A DNA stretch of 64,000 nt from Stappia sp. MMSF_3263 (GCF_030733745.1 NZ_JASHIK010000017.1:51223-115222); one strand, 5' to 3'. Shown: positions 1 to 9,298, counted from the first letter of the stretch. Translations and numbers: made by a program. The notes: generated by a model from the sequence alone, not told the origin.

Positions 1-2921
1 AGAGCGGCGAAGGCGTCGTCACGCTCGGCGATATTGCCGAGGTCCACCGCACCTTCAAGGACGCGGAGACCTATACCCGCGTCAACGGCCACCCGGCGAT
101 CACCCTCAACGTGGTGAAGCGCAAGGGCACCAACATCATCGAGAACAACGCCGCCGTGCGCGAGGTGGTCGAGACCGCGACCAAGGACTGGCCGTCCTCG
201 ATCCGCATCGACTACATCCTCGACAAGTCGGAAAGCATCTTCGAGATCCTCGGCTCGCTGCAGTCGTCGATCCTGACCGCGATCTTCCTGGTGATGATCC
301 TGGTGGTCTGGGCGCTCGGACCGAAATCGGCGATCCTCGTCGGCATCTCGATCCCGGCCTCCTTCATGGTCGGCTTCCTGATCCTGTCGGCGATCGGCAT
401 GACCGTGAACACGATGGTGATGTTCGGCCTGGTGCTGACCGTCGGCATGCTGGTCGACGGCGCCATCGTCATGGTCGAGTACGCGGACCGCAAGATCGCC
501 GAGGGCATGGAGGCGCAGGAAGCCTATATCCGCGCCTCGAAGCTGATGTTCTGGCCGATCGTCTCGTCGACGGCGACGACGCTCGCCGCGTTCCTGCCGA
601 TGCTGCTGTGGCCGGGCGTCGCCGGCGAGTTCATGAGCTACCTGCCGATCATGGTGATCATCGTGCTGTCGGCCTCGCTGCTGACGGCGCTCGTCTTCCT
701 GCCGGCAACCGGTGCCGTCCTGTCGGGCATGATCTCGTGGACGGGCCGCAACGCGGAGTGGATCCTCGCCGGCATGATCGGCCTTGGCGTAGCGGTGGCG
801 GTATCGGGTGCGGGCGGCGCCCTGCCCTTTGCCGTGCCGGCGGCCATGCTGGTCCCGCTCGGGGTCGTGCTCGGCCTCGTCGTCGGCGTCCTTGCCCATC
901 GCGCTCTTTCACCGCTGGTGCGCATGTCGCGCCGGCGCGCCGAGCGCATGGCGGAGCAGGAGCAGGCGGAAGCCAAGCTGTTGTCGGCGGGCGAGCAGTT
1001 CGACGCCAACAAGGTGGGCGGGGCGACCGGCGTCTATGTGCGGCTGCTGCGCTTTTGCGCCGGCACACCGCTCGGCAACGTCGTGACCCTCGTCGCGCTG
1101 GTGGTCCTGTCCGGCGGCATCTTCGCCTACTTCATGCAGAACGCGCAGGGCGTCGAGTTCTTCGTCGAGGAGGAGCCGCCATCGGCTGTCGTGCTGGTCT
1201 CCGCACGCGGCAACTTCTCGGCCCGCGAGGCACTCGATCTCGTCGACGACGTGGAACGCGAGGTGCTTCAGGTCGCCGGCATCAAGAATGTCGTCATGGC
1301 GGTGACCACGGCGGGCGGCTCGACCGGCGGCGGAATGCTGGGCGGCGCCCAGGACAAGCCGGCGGACGTGATCGCCGAGCTCAATATCGAGCTTGCCGAC
1401 TATTGCTGCCGGCGCAAGGCGGAGGACATCTTCGCCGAGATCCGCGAACGCACGGCACCGCTGCCGGGCATCAAGGTGGAAGTGCGCAAGATCGAGGGCG
1501 GCCCGCCGACCGGCAAGGACGTCCGGCTGCAGATCACCTCGACCAGCTATGACGACCTGACCGCGGCGGTCGCGAAGGTGCGCAATCATCTCGACACGAT
1601 GAGCGGCCTGCAGGACCACGAGGACAGCCGGCCACTGCCCGGCATCGAATGGCAGATCTCCATCGACCGCGAGCAGGCGGGCCGGTTCCAGGCCGGCATC
1701 GGCTCTGTCGGCTCGATGGTGCAGCTCGTCACCAACGGCGTGCTGATCGGCAAGTACCGGCCGGACGATTCCGAGGACGAGGTGGACATTCGCGTCCGCC
1801 TGCCCGAGGCGGAGCGCACGCTCGACCGGTTCGACTCGTTGCGCCTCCAGACACCGCTCGGCCAGGTGCCGCTTTCCAACTTCATCGACCGGGCGCCGCA
1901 GCAGAAGGTGACCTCGATCACCCGCCGCGACGGGCTCTATGCGATGGACGTGAAGGCGAACATCATCCCGACCGAGACCATCACCACGGCGGAGGGCGTG
2001 ACACGGCCGCTGACGCCGGACGACAAGGTGCAGGAGTTGCAGGCCTGGCTCGACACGCAGAGCTGGCCGGACAACATCTTCCTCAAGTTCCGCGGCGCGG
2101 ACGAGGACCAGAAGGAGTCCGGCGAGTTCCTGATGAAGGCGATGGTCGGATCGCTGTTCCTGATGTTCATCATCCTGGTGACGCAGTTCAACAGCTTCTA
2201 CCAGAGCTTCCTCACCCTCTCGACGGTGGTCATGTCGGTGTTCGGCGTGCTGCTCGGCATGGCGCTGACGGGGCAGAAGTTCTCGATCATCATGACGGGA
2301 ACGGGCGTCGTCGCGCTGGCGGGCATCGTCGTCAACAACGCGATCGTGCTGATCGACACCTACAACCGGTTCCGTGAGGACGGGATCGAGCCGGTGGAAG
2401 CCGTGCTCAAGACCTCGGCCCAGCGTATCCGGCCGGTGCTCCTGACCACGACGACCACCATCGCCGGCCTGATCCCGATGGCGACGCAGATCAATTTCGA
2501 CTTCTTCGAAAGGGTCATCGCCAAGGGATCGATCACCGCCGTGTGGTGGGTGCAGCTGTCGACCGCGATCATCTCGGGGCTGGCCTTCGCCACGATCCTG
2601 ACGCTGATCGTCATCCCGACCATGCTGGCACTGCCGACGGTGTGGGGCGCGACCGCCCGAAGGGCCGGATCGTTCCTGGCTCATCTGTGGTACGTGGTCC
2701 GGGCTTATCTGGCCAAAAAGCTGTTCGGGCGGCACCTGGTGGTGCCGGCGCGGGCGGCGACTGCGGGCACTGCACCGGGCACACGCGAAACCCCCGCCGC
2801 CCCGGCAACACCGGCTTCGGCCGCCTTCGGCGCACCGGGGACTGCCACCGTCACCTCGATCGGGCCGCGCAAGGATCCGCCGAGGATCCCGCCGGACACG
2901 CTGCCCCAGGCAGCCGAATGA
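1..2921 (+). CDS. RND-family efflux pump inner-membrane subunit, 5' end missing
   Basis: This is the distal part of an AcrB-like proton-driven RND transporter; the open frame runs in from the left edge (first full codon at base 3), so the true start and the first transmembrane helix are outside the window. About 973 residues are visible. The first central helix block carries LVDGAIVMVE, the equivalent of the proton-relay helix 4 of AcrB, and the late block carries VVNNAIVLID, the helix 10 equivalent. Two periplasmic porter halves can be followed. Odd points: the second relay Asp is Gly, the relay Lys is Asn, and a hydrophobic stretch of about 60 residues is inserted between helices 6 and 7 (bases ~760-930). 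The C-terminus is a long Ala/Pro-rich tail. A membrane-fusion protein gene would be expected upstream. Substrate unknown. Confidence 0.9.
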   Translation, partial: SGEGVVTLGDIAEVHRTFKDAETYTRVNGHPAITLNVVKRKGTNIIENNAAVREVVETATKDWPSSIRIDYILDKSESIFEILGSLQSSILTAIFLVMILVVWALGPKSAILVGISIPASFMVGFLILSAIGMTVNTMVMFGLVLTVGMLVDGAIVMVEYADRKIAEGMEAQEAYIRASKLMFWPIVSSTATTLAAFLPMLLWPGVAGEFMSYLPIMVIIVLSASLLTALVFLPATGAVLSGMISWTGRNAEWILAGMIGLGVAVAVSGAGGALPFAVPAAMLVPLGVVLGLVVGVLAHRALSPLVRMSRRRAERMAEQEQAEAKLLSAGEQFDANKVGGATGVYVRLLRFCAGTPLGNVVTLVALVVLSGGIFAYFMQNAQGVEFFVEEEPPSAVVLVSARGNFSAREALDLVDDVEREVLQVAGIKNVVMAVTTAGGSTGGGMLGGAQDKPADVIAELNIELADYCCRRKAEDIFAEIRERTAPLPGIKVEVRKIEGGPPTGKDVRLQITSTSYDDLTAAVAKVRNHLDTMSGLQDHEDSRPLPGIEWQISIDREQAGRFQAGIGSVGSMVQLVTNGVLIGKYRPDDSEDEVDIRVRLPEAERTLDRFDSLRLQTPLGQVPLSNFIDRAPQQKVTSITRRDGLYAMDVKANIIPTETITTAEGVTRPLTPDDKVQELQAWLDTQSWPDNIFLKFRGADEDQKESGEFLMKAMVGSLFLMFIILVTQFNSFYQSFLTLSTVVMSVFGVLLGMALTGQKFSIIMTGTGVVALAGIVVNNAIVLIDTYNRFREDGIEPVEAVLKTSAQRIRPVLLTTTTTIAGLIPMATQINFDFFERVIAKGSITAVWWVQLSTAIISGLAFATILTLIVIPTMLALPTVWGATARRAGSFLAHLWYVVRAYLAKKLFGRHLVVPARAATAGTAPGTRETPAAPATPASAAFGAPGTATVTSIGPRKDPPRIPPDTLPQAAE

Positions 2922-2929
2922 CATGAAAA

Positions 2930-2961
2930 GGGCCCGCAGGCGAAACCTGCGGGCCCTTTTT
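2930..2961. terminator. bidirectional rho-independent terminator
   Basis: A perfect 11-bp GC-rich stem (2930-2940 with 2946-2956), a five-base loop, and T5 on the plus strand. The minus-strand transcript has T4 after the stem. It lies between the convergent RND and LOG genes and can serve both. Confidence 0.9.
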
Positions 2962-3008
2962 GCTGGGCGAGACCAGCGCCTTGCAGGCGCGGGCTCCAGG
3001 CCTTCCGA

Positions 3009-3650
3009 TCAGAGCTTTTCGAGATCGGCGACGCCCGCTTCCGTTGCCCCCTCGCCTGCACCGGCCGGCCGGTGCAGGGCGGGAAGGATCTCGGCGACGC
3101 TGTTGGCGACCCGGTAATCGACCTCGAAACCGGCGCGAATGAACCCTTCGCCGCGCATGTGCGCGAGCAGGTCGACCAGCGGCCGCCAGAAGCCGCCGAT
3201 ATCGGCGAGCACCACCGGCTTGCAGTGCTGGCCGAGCTGGCCCCAGGTCAGCATCTCCACAACCTCCTCAAGCGTGCCGATGCCGCCGGGCAGCGCGACG
3301 AAACCGTCGGCGCGCTCGAACATCGTCCGCTTGCGCTCGTGCATGTCGCTGGTGACGACGAGTTCGCTGACCTCCTGCATCATCACCTCGCGCTCCTCCA
3401 GGAAGGCGGGAATGACGCCGGTGACGTGGCCGCCGGCCTCCAGCGCGGCATTCGCGACCGCGCCCATCAGGCCGAGGGAGCCGCCGCCGTAGACGAGGCC
3501 GATTCCCTCTGCCGCGAGCATACGGCCGAGCCCGGTGGCGGCCTGCATATAGGCGGGATCGACGCCCTCGCCGGTGCCGCAATAGACGCAGACGGATTTC
3601 AGGCGAGGAGCGGTGGCTTCGTCGCCGCGAGGAAGATCGGGTTTTGTCAT
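3009..3650 (-). CDS. LOG family protein (TIGR00730-type nucleotide 5'-monophosphate hydrolase)
   Basis: A Rossmann-like protein of about 213 residues of the LOG/YvdD family, which hydrolyses nucleoside 5'-monophosphates to free base and ribose 5-phosphate; plant and some bacterial members release active cytokinins. The family signature PGGIGTLEE is present, together with the upstream VYGGGSLGLMGAVA phosphate-binding loop and the conserved MHERK. I chose the ATG at 3648-3650 (MTKPDLP), because the preceding in-frame codons lack homology-like character and the fold begins at SVCVYCGTG. It stands alone and converges on the RND gene across a shared terminator. The cellular substrate cannot be read from the sequence. 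Confidence 0.9.
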   Translation of the reverse strand: MTKPDLPRGDEATAPRLKSVCVYCGTGEGVDPAYMQAATGLGRMLAAEGIGLVYGGGSLGLMGAVANAALEAGGHVTGVIPAFLEEREVMMQEVSELVVTSDMHERKRTMFERADGFVALPGGIGTLEEVVEMLTWGQLGQHCKPVVLADIGGFWRPLVDLLAHMRGEGFIRAGFEVDYRVANSVAEILPALHRPAGAGEGATEAGVADLEKL

Positions 3651-3829
3651 GAGGCTAGATGTGCAACCGGCATCGCGCCGGGTCAAGCCGTCGCGGCGCC
3701 GACAGGCGGGGAGCGGCCCCCGCTTGCTTGCCGGCTCGGGCTTTAGCGTATAACCATTCTGTGGAATTTCGGGGCGACTGGCACATATTCTGAGCCAGTG
3801 GGGAGAATCGCGGGGAGCGCAGGGTCTTC

Positions 3830-5476
3830 ATGACGCGGAAACTGGTCATCCAACTGCTCGTTCTGGCAGGCGTCGTCGGCGCCGGCGGGCTCGGCTACAT
3901 GTTCTGGCAGCGGGCGAACATGACGCCCGGCGAGAGCGTGCAGGCACCGGGCGAAACCGCCACCCCCTCGGGCGGCGAGAGCGTACAGGCGCCCGGCAGC
4001 GATGCGCCGGCCGCCGGAACCGCGACGGAGACCACCGCCCCCGCGCCGACCGGCGAAGGCGACAAGGAGCAGGCGACGGCGGATGCCGGCAAGGTCCCCA
4101 GTTTCGACCTGATGCGCGTCGAGAAGGACGGCTCGGCCGTCGTCGCGGGCCAGTCCGAGGCCGGCGCCATCGTGGCGCTGCTTTCCAACGGCAAGGTCGT
4201 GGGCAAGGGCATTGCCAACGCCTCGGGCGAATTCGCCATCGTTCTCGACGAACCGCTCGCCCCCGGCGCCCATGCTGTGACGCTGGAAACCCGCGACCAG
4301 AGCGGCGCGACGCTTGGCGCGTCCACCCAGTCGATGGCCGTCTCCGTGCCCGAGACCGCCGATGGCGACGTGCTGGTCATGCTGAACGAGCCGGGCGCGC
4401 CCTCGCAGGTGTTGCAGAAGCCGCAGATCGCCGATGTCGGCGCACCGGCGGGCGGCGCAACGCCCCAGGGCGGGACGAGCCAGGGCGACGGCACAACGAT
4501 TGTCGCCGATGCCGGCCCCAATGCCGGCGGCGATGCGCAGTCCACGGCACCGATGGCGAGCCCCACGCAGGACGCAGCCGCGACGGCGGACGGGAGCGAT
4601 ACCGCCACGACCGCGCAGGCGGGTGCGCCGGCAACGGACCAGCCGGCAACCGACACGCAGACGGCCGATGCCCCGACGGGCGGCACCGGGCCCGACGACA
4701 CGCAGACGGCCAGCAACCCGGCAACCGGCAACCCGGCAGGCACTGCTCCGGCTTCCGGAACGACGGCAACGCAGACAGCCGATGCCGGTGCGCAGGACAG
4801 GCCGGCGACCTCCGGCGCAGCGCCCGCGGGCGCAAGCGGCACCGCGACAGCAACGGCCAGCGACACGCCTTCCCCCGCCGATACTCCCTCCGCCATCGCC
4901 AAGGCACCCGGCGAAGGCACGGGCGGCGCGGCAGTTCCCGTCACGGTCGAGGCGGTGGAGACGGAGAAGGACAAGGTCTTCGTCGCCGGCGCGGGCGAGC
5001 CCAACAGCGACGTTCGCGTCTATGTCGACAACAAGCTTGTCGGCGAGGCAAAGACCGATTCCGGCGGCCGCTGGCTGCTGGAAACGCAGGGCGAGGTGAA
5101 GCCGGGCGAAGTCGCCGTGCGGGTCGACCAGGTGAAGCCGGGCGACGGCGCCGTCGTGGCGCGGGCCGAGGTCACCTTCGAGAAGGAGGCCGATGCCGTG
5201 GTCCTGCGCCCGGTCGCGCTGAGCGGCACGGCGGGGGGCGGGTCGGGCGACAGCGCCAGCACCGGCACGCGGGCGATCCCCAGCATCATCATCCGCACCG
5301 GCGACAACCTGTGGACCATCTCGCAGCGCCGCTATGGCGAGGGCGTGCGCTACACGACGATCTACCAGGCCAACAAGGACCAGATCCGCAATCCGGACCT
5401 GATCTATCCGGGCCAGGTGTTCATGATGCCGGAAGGCGACCGCAACTGGCCGGCAGCCCCCTCCTCCGGCGGCTGA
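3830..5476 (+). CDS. Membrane-anchored protein with two Ig-like domains and a C-terminal LysM domain
   Basis: 548 residues. An N-terminal hydrophobic helix (residues ~4-25) anchors the protein or acts as an uncleaved signal. Two similar beta-sandwich segments follow the pattern 'VVAGxxExxAxVxVxxxxxxVGxGxxxxxGxW' (about residues 88-170 and 365-440). Between them lies a ~190-residue Ala/Thr/Pro/Gly/Asp low-complexity stalk with recurring TQTAD units. The C-terminus (residues ~485-540) is a LysM peptidoglycan-binding domain with GDNLWTISQRRYG and NPDLIYPGQ. Such architecture suits a periplasmic protein bridging inner membrane and cell wall. An AT-rich TATAAC at 3749-3754 could be a promoter element. 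No partner gene is adjacent. Confidence 0.88.
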   Translation: MTRKLVIQLLVLAGVVGAGGLGYMFWQRANMTPGESVQAPGETATPSGGESVQAPGSDAPAAGTATETTAPAPTGEGDKEQATADAGKVPSFDLMRVEKDGSAVVAGQSEAGAIVALLSNGKVVGKGIANASGEFAIVLDEPLAPGAHAVTLETRDQSGATLGASTQSMAVSVPETADGDVLVMLNEPGAPSQVLQKPQIADVGAPAGGATPQGGTSQGDGTTIVADAGPNAGGDAQSTAPMASPTQDAAATADGSDTATTAQAGAPATDQPATDTQTADAPTGGTGPDDTQTASNPATGNPAGTAPASGTTATQTADAGAQDRPATSGAAPAGASGTATATASDTPSPADTPSAIAKAPGEGTGGAAVPVTVEAVETEKDKVFVAGAGEPNSDVRVYVDNKLVGEAKTDSGGRWLLETQGEVKPGEVAVRVDQVKPGDGAVVARAEVTFEKEADAVVLRPVALSGTAGGGSGDSASTGTRAIPSIIIRTGDNLWTISQRRYGEGVRYTTIYQANKDQIRNPDLIYPGQVFMMPEGDRNWPAAPSSGG

Positions 5477-5904
5477 GGCACGAACCGGCCCATTCCTCGC
5501 CGGACCGGACTTTTGCGCCTGTTGCGGCCGGTTTCAATCACCGCCCTCCGCTCGGCGGTCGCATAATGGTCCGCTGACGCCATCGAACCCGGTACGGGAT
5601 CATGAACGGTGCGGCGCCCCGCTGCCGCCGTCGTTCGCGAAACGCGTCACGTCCGCAGCGACCGCCCTACCCTTCACGCCTGCCGGGGTTACCAATGGAT
5701 CCCCGCGCGGAGGCGGGGATGACACCTGAGTGCGAGGCATGCGCCGTGCGCGTGCGCTCGATGCCGGGATGAGTGAGGCCTGAGTGGGAGGCATGCGCCC
5801 TGCGCCGCTGGCAGTGCGGGAGATGACGCCCGAGTTGGGGGCATGCGCCCGCGTGTCGTTGGCAACATTGGGGGATGACGCTGGAGCGGGTGTCCGGTTC
5901 GCCG
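5477..5904. repeat. 428-bp gene-free stretch with degenerate ~52-bp tandem repeats
   Basis: No gene is supported here. From about 5717 to 5890 a unit recurs with period 50-54 bp: GATGA at 5718, 5768, 5822 and 5874, and GCATGCGCC at 5737, 5791 and 5841. It is preceded at 5695-5723 by an imperfect palindrome, GGATCCCCGC...GCGGGGATGAC, that resembles the short dispersed palindromic repeats common in alphaproteobacterial genomes. The units are too diverged and lack true spacers, so this is not a CRISPR array. Confidence 0.6.
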
Positions 5905-6507
5905 TCAGGCCGACAGCGAGCGGGCGCCGTCGAGAATGAGGCGCGTGGCGATGCGGGCATAGTCGGCGCGGCTGACCGGGCCGCCGTCGCGGAACCACAG
6001 ATAGTGCCAATTGACCATGCCGAAGAGGCTCATGGTGACCGGCTTGAGCAGCACCGACCCGTCGGCGGCAAGCGCCGGCACGGCATCGGTGAGCGCGCCG
6101 GCAAAGAGCGCGACGAGACGACGTTCGCGCTCCTTCAGCTCCTCCTGCTGGGCAGGGGGAAGGCGCTTCATCTCGTTGATCTGGATCTTGTGCTCGGCAT
6201 TGGCGTCGCGATAGGCGTCAAGCAGCGCCGAGACGCAGGCAAGCAGCCGCTGCTCACCCGAAAGACCGGGCGCCACCGCCTCCTCCACCGCCTCGATCAG
6301 CTCGTCGAGATGGTCGCGGATGATGTCGAAGAGCAGCGCGTCCTTGTTGGCGTAATAGTGATAGAGCAACGCCTTGGAGACGCCGCAGCCGGTGGCGATC
6401 TGGTTCATCGAGGAGCGGTCGAAACCCTGCTCGGCAAAGAGCTCCGCCGACGTCTTCAGGATCGCCTTGCGCTTGTCATCGTAGTCCTCGGCGCGCGGGC
6501 GTGCCAT
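5905..6507 (-). CDS. TetR/AcrR-family transcriptional regulator of the paa cluster
   Basis: About 200 residues. The N-terminal helix-turn-helix reads TSAELFAEQGFDRSSMNQIATGCGVSKALLYHYYANKD with typical TetR spacing; the C-terminal ligand domain is TetR-like. The ATG at 6505-6507 (MARPRAEDY) is preferred over an upstream in-frame start because TetR proteins begin 10-15 residues before the HTH. It is the last gene of the paaG-paaI-paaK run, 84 bp downstream of paaK. Its likely target is the palindrome 9382-9399 at the paaG/paaN divergent promoter. TetR-family PaaR repressors respond to phenylacetyl-CoA in other proteobacteria; the ligand here is inferred. Confidence 0.85.
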   Translation of the reverse strand: MARPRAEDYDDKRKAILKTSAELFAEQGFDRSSMNQIATGCGVSKALLYHYYANKDALLFDIIRDHLDELIEAVEEAVAPGLSGEQRLLACVSALLDAYRDANAEHKIQINEMKRLPPAQQEELKERERRLVALFAGALTDAVPALAADGSVLLKPVTMSLFGMVNWHYLWFRDGGPVSRADYARIATRLILDGARSLSA

Positions 6508-6591
6508 GTCTCGAAATCCCCTCGTCGGAACCACCGCGAGCCCGTGCCCGCGGCGGAAAATCGCATTCTGTGTCGGTGGCCGGCCTGCCTA

Positions 6592-7902
6592 TCAGTCCTT
6601 CGGCCGGTTGTCGACGACGCGCTTCGCCTTGCCCATGGAGCGCTCCAGGGCACCCGGATCGGCCACCGCGACACGCGCGCTGACGCCGATCACGTTCTTC
6701 AGATGCGCCTTCAGCTCGGCGGCGGAAGCCGCCCGCTGCGCATCGTCGGCATGGGAGGAAAGCGCCTCGACGTGGACGGTCATTTCGTCCATCCGGCCCT
6801 TGCGTGTCAATTCCACCTGGTAATGCGGCGAAAGGCCGTCGATGCGGAACAGCTGTTCCTCGATCTGCGTCGGGAAGACGTTGACGCCGCGCACGATCAT
6901 CATGTCGTCGGAGCGGCCCGTCACCTTCTCCATGCGGCGCATGGAGCGCGCCGTGCCCGGCAGCAGGCGGGTGAGATCGCGGGTGCGGTAGCGAATGACT
7001 GGCATCGCCTCCTTGGTCAGCGAGGTGAAGACGAGTTCGCCCATCTCGCCGTCAGGCAGCACCTCGCCCGTGACCGGGTCGATGATCTCGGGATAGAAGT
7101 GATCCTCCCAGATGTGCAACCCGTCCTTGGTCTCGACGCATTCATTGGCAACGCCCGGCCCCATCACCTCGGAGAGGCCGTAGATGTCGACCGCGTGCAT
7201 GTCGAAGGCCTGCTCGATCTCCTCGCGCATGGCATTGGTCCAGGGCTCCGCGCCGAAGACGCCGATCCGGATCGAGGAGGAACGCGGGTCGATGCCGCGC
7301 GCCTTGTACTCGTCGAGGATGGCCAGCATGTAGGATGGCGTCACCATGATGACATCGGGCTTGAAGTCCTCGATCAGGGTGACCTGGCGCTCGGTCATGC
7401 CGCCGGAGATCGGCACGACCGTCATGCCGAGCTCCTCCGCGCCGTAGTGGGCGCCAAGGCCGCCGGTGAAGAGGCCGTAGCCATAGGCGACGTGGCAGAT
7501 CATGCCGGCGCGCGCGCCGGCGGCACGCAGAGAGCGGGCCATCACCGTCGACCAGGTGCTGATGTCGTTCTTGGTGTAGCCGACCACGGTCGGCTTGCCG
7601 GTCGTGCCCGACGACCCGTGCACCCGCACCACCTGTTCGCGCGGCACGGCGAAAAGGCCGAACGGATAGTTGTCGCGCAGGGTCTGCTTGTGGGTGAAGG
7701 GGAATTTCGCCAGGTCCGCCAGCGTCCGGATATCATCGGGATGGACGCCGGCCTCGTCGAAGCTCTTGCGGTAGTGGGCGACGTTCTCGTAGGCATGACG
7801 GACCGACCATTGCAGCCTGCCCAGCTGAAGCGCCGAAATTTCGTCGCGGGACGCGGTTTCGATGGGGTCGAGGTCGCCCGGCTTGGGTGCCAGATCGAGC
7901 AT
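6592..7902 (-). CDS. paaK: Phenylacetate-CoA ligase
   Basis: 436 residues, the normal length of PaaK. It activates phenylacetate with ATP and CoA to phenylacetyl-CoA, the committed first step of the aerobic hybrid pathway. The adenylate-forming P-loop SSGTTGKP is near residue 97, the A5-like motif YGLSEVMGPG near residue 235, and YRTRDL follows. The N-terminus LQWSVRHAYENVAHYR is typical of the family. The ATG at 7900-7902 is preceded by GGGAGGA on the coding strand, which settles the start; open sequence upstream in the same frame is only a shadow of paaI/paaG. It lies 80 bp after paaI, same strand. Confidence 0.95.
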   Translation of the reverse strand: MLDLAPKPGDLDPIETASRDEISALQLGRLQWSVRHAYENVAHYRKSFDEAGVHPDDIRTLADLAKFPFTHKQTLRDNYPFGLFAVPREQVVRVHGSSGTTGKPTVVGYTKNDISTWSTVMARSLRAAGARAGMICHVAYGYGLFTGGLGAHYGAEELGMTVVPISGGMTERQVTLIEDFKPDVIMVTPSYMLAILDEYKARGIDPRSSSIRIGVFGAEPWTNAMREEIEQAFDMHAVDIYGLSEVMGPGVANECVETKDGLHIWEDHFYPEIIDPVTGEVLPDGEMGELVFTSLTKEAMPVIRYRTRDLTRLLPGTARSMRRMEKVTGRSDDMMIVRGVNVFPTQIEEQLFRIDGLSPHYQVELTRKGRMDEMTVHVEALSSHADDAQRAASAAELKAHLKNVIGVSARVAVADPGALERSMGKAKRVVDNRPKD

Positions 7903-7982
7903 GGATATCCTCCCGGATGATGCGCGCGGCCGCTTTGCGGGCCGCTTCTTGCCGTTCATGTGAAACCGGAAACGCCGTTGCC

Positions 7983-8450
7983 CTAACCGGCAGGCAGCAA
8001 CGTTCCCTTGATGGTGCGGGAATTGCCCCGGAACTCGGCCAGCACCTCGCCGGCGCCGTTGGTGACGGTGACATCGGTGATGCCCGAACGCCCCTCGCGC
8101 CAGCGCTCCACGGCCGTTGCCACCAGACGCTCGCCGAGACGGCCGGGACGCAGGAAGGAGACCGCGCAATGGCTCGCGACGGTGTTCTGGTTGTGACTGT
8201 TGCAGGCGAAGGCGAAGGCGCTGTCGGCGAGCGTGAAGAGGAAGCCGCCATGGCAGATGCCGTGGCCATTGACCATCGCCTCGGTGACCGTCATGGCGAT
8301 GACGGCGCGGCCCGAGACGACCTCGACGATCTCCATGCCGAGCCCCTGGCTTGCCTTGTCGCCGGCCCACATGGCCTCGGCGCAGGCGCGCGCCAGATCG
8401 TCCGGGGTCATGTCCGGGGCGCCGCCCGGCGTGATATCCGCAGCGCTCAT
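7983..8450 (-). CDS. paaI: Hydroxyphenylacetyl-CoA thioesterase PaaI
   Basis: 155 residues, a hotdog-fold thioesterase. In the paa pathway PaaI hydrolyses stalled or hydroxylated phenylacetyl-CoA esters and so rescues CoA. The signature HGGFLFTLADSAFAFACNS, with the catalytic Asp, lies around residues 68-86; GHGICHGG precedes it as in known PaaI. The start codon overlaps the stop of paaG by 4 bp (ATGA), indicating translational coupling. Confidence 0.93.
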   Translation of the reverse strand: MSAADITPGGAPDMTPDDLARACAEAMWAGDKASQGLGMEIVEVVSGRAVIAMTVTEAMVNGHGICHGGFLFTLADSAFAFACNSHNQNTVASHCAVSFLRPGRLGERLVATAVERWREGRSGITDVTVTNGAGEVLAEFRGNSRTIKGTLLPAG

Positions 8451-9298
8451 GCATCGTCTCCCGGTGCGTGTCCTGCCGGCGGGCGGCCGGTGAAGGCAGG
8501 CGCGCGCTTGCCCATGAAGGCGGCAACGCCTTCCGCGTAGTCGGGCGAGCGGCCGGCAAGGCCCTGAAGGTCGCGCTCAAGGTCGAGCTGCGTGTCGAGG
8601 TCGTTTTCCGACGAGGCTTCCAGTGCCTGCTTGATCAGGCCGAGACCGAAGGTCGGCGCGGCGGCGAGCTCGCCGGCGAGACGGCGGGCCTCGGTCATCA
8701 GTTCGGCATCGGGGACCGCCTTCCAGATCATGCCCCAGCTTTCCGCCTGTTCGGCCGGAACCGGCGTTGCCAGCATGGCGAGCGCCTTGGCCCGGGCCAG
8801 GCCGACCAGGCGCGGCAGCGACCAGGTGCCGCCGCTGTCGGGCACAAGGCCGATCTTCGAGAACGCCTGGATGAACTTCGCCGATTGCGCAGCGAGCACG
8901 ATGTCGCAGGCGAGCGCGATATTGGCCCCGGCACCGGCGGCAACGCCGTTGACCGCGCAGACCACGGGCTTTTGCAGCGCCTTGAGGCGACGCAGCAACG
9001 GATTGTAGTTGGCCTCGATGGTGCGAGTGAGATCCGGCGGCGCATCGCCCGGCGCCGTCACCCGATCGCCGAGATCCTGCCCGGCGCAGAAGCCACGCCC
9101 GGCGCCGGTAATGAGCAGGCAGCGGATGTCCGGATCGCGCTCGGCCGCGTCCAGCGCCTCGCGCAGGGCGGCGTGCATCGCCTCGTTGAAGGAATTGAGC
9201 TTGTCCGGCCGGTTCAGCGTGACGATCAGCACGCCACCGTCGCGCTCGACCAGAACCGGCGGCTCCCCGCCTTGTGCCGCAGAAGTCTCGGTTTGCAT
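8447..9298 (-). CDS. paaG: Enoyl-CoA hydratase/isomerase PaaG (epoxyphenylacetyl-CoA isomerase)
   Basis: 283 residues of the crotonase family. PaaG isomerises the 1,2-epoxide of phenylacetyl-CoA to the oxepin and later acts on a dehydrosuberyl intermediate. The oxyanion-hole segments are GFCAGQDL and GVAAGAGANIALACD; GLVPDSGGTW carries the Asp equivalent to the catalytic residue of PaaG. I start at the ATG 9296-9298; in-frame sequence further upstream crosses the promoter. It is the first gene of the minus-strand paa operon. The ring-epoxidase genes paaABCDE are not in the window. Confidence 0.92.
   Translation of the reverse strand: MQTETSAAQGGEPPVLVERDGGVLIVTLNRPDKLNSFNEAMHAALREALDAAERDPDIRCLLITGAGRGFCAGQDLGDRVTAPGDAPPDLTRTIEANYNPLLRRLKALQKPVVCAVNGVAAGAGANIALACDIVLAAQSAKFIQAFSKIGLVPDSGGTWSLPRLVGLARAKALAMLATPVPAEQAESWGMIWKAVPDAELMTEARRLAGELAAAPTFGLGLIKQALEASSENDLDTQLDLERDLQGLAGRSPDYAEGVAAFMGKRAPAFTGRPPAGHAPGDDA

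Noticed and set aside
909..2924. Minus-strand open frame opposite the RND gene
   Set aside because: His/Arg/Asp-rich shadow of membrane-helix codons; no family features.
5717..5890. Possible CRISPR array
   Set aside because: Units diverge, no constant-length unique spacers, and no cas genes in the window.
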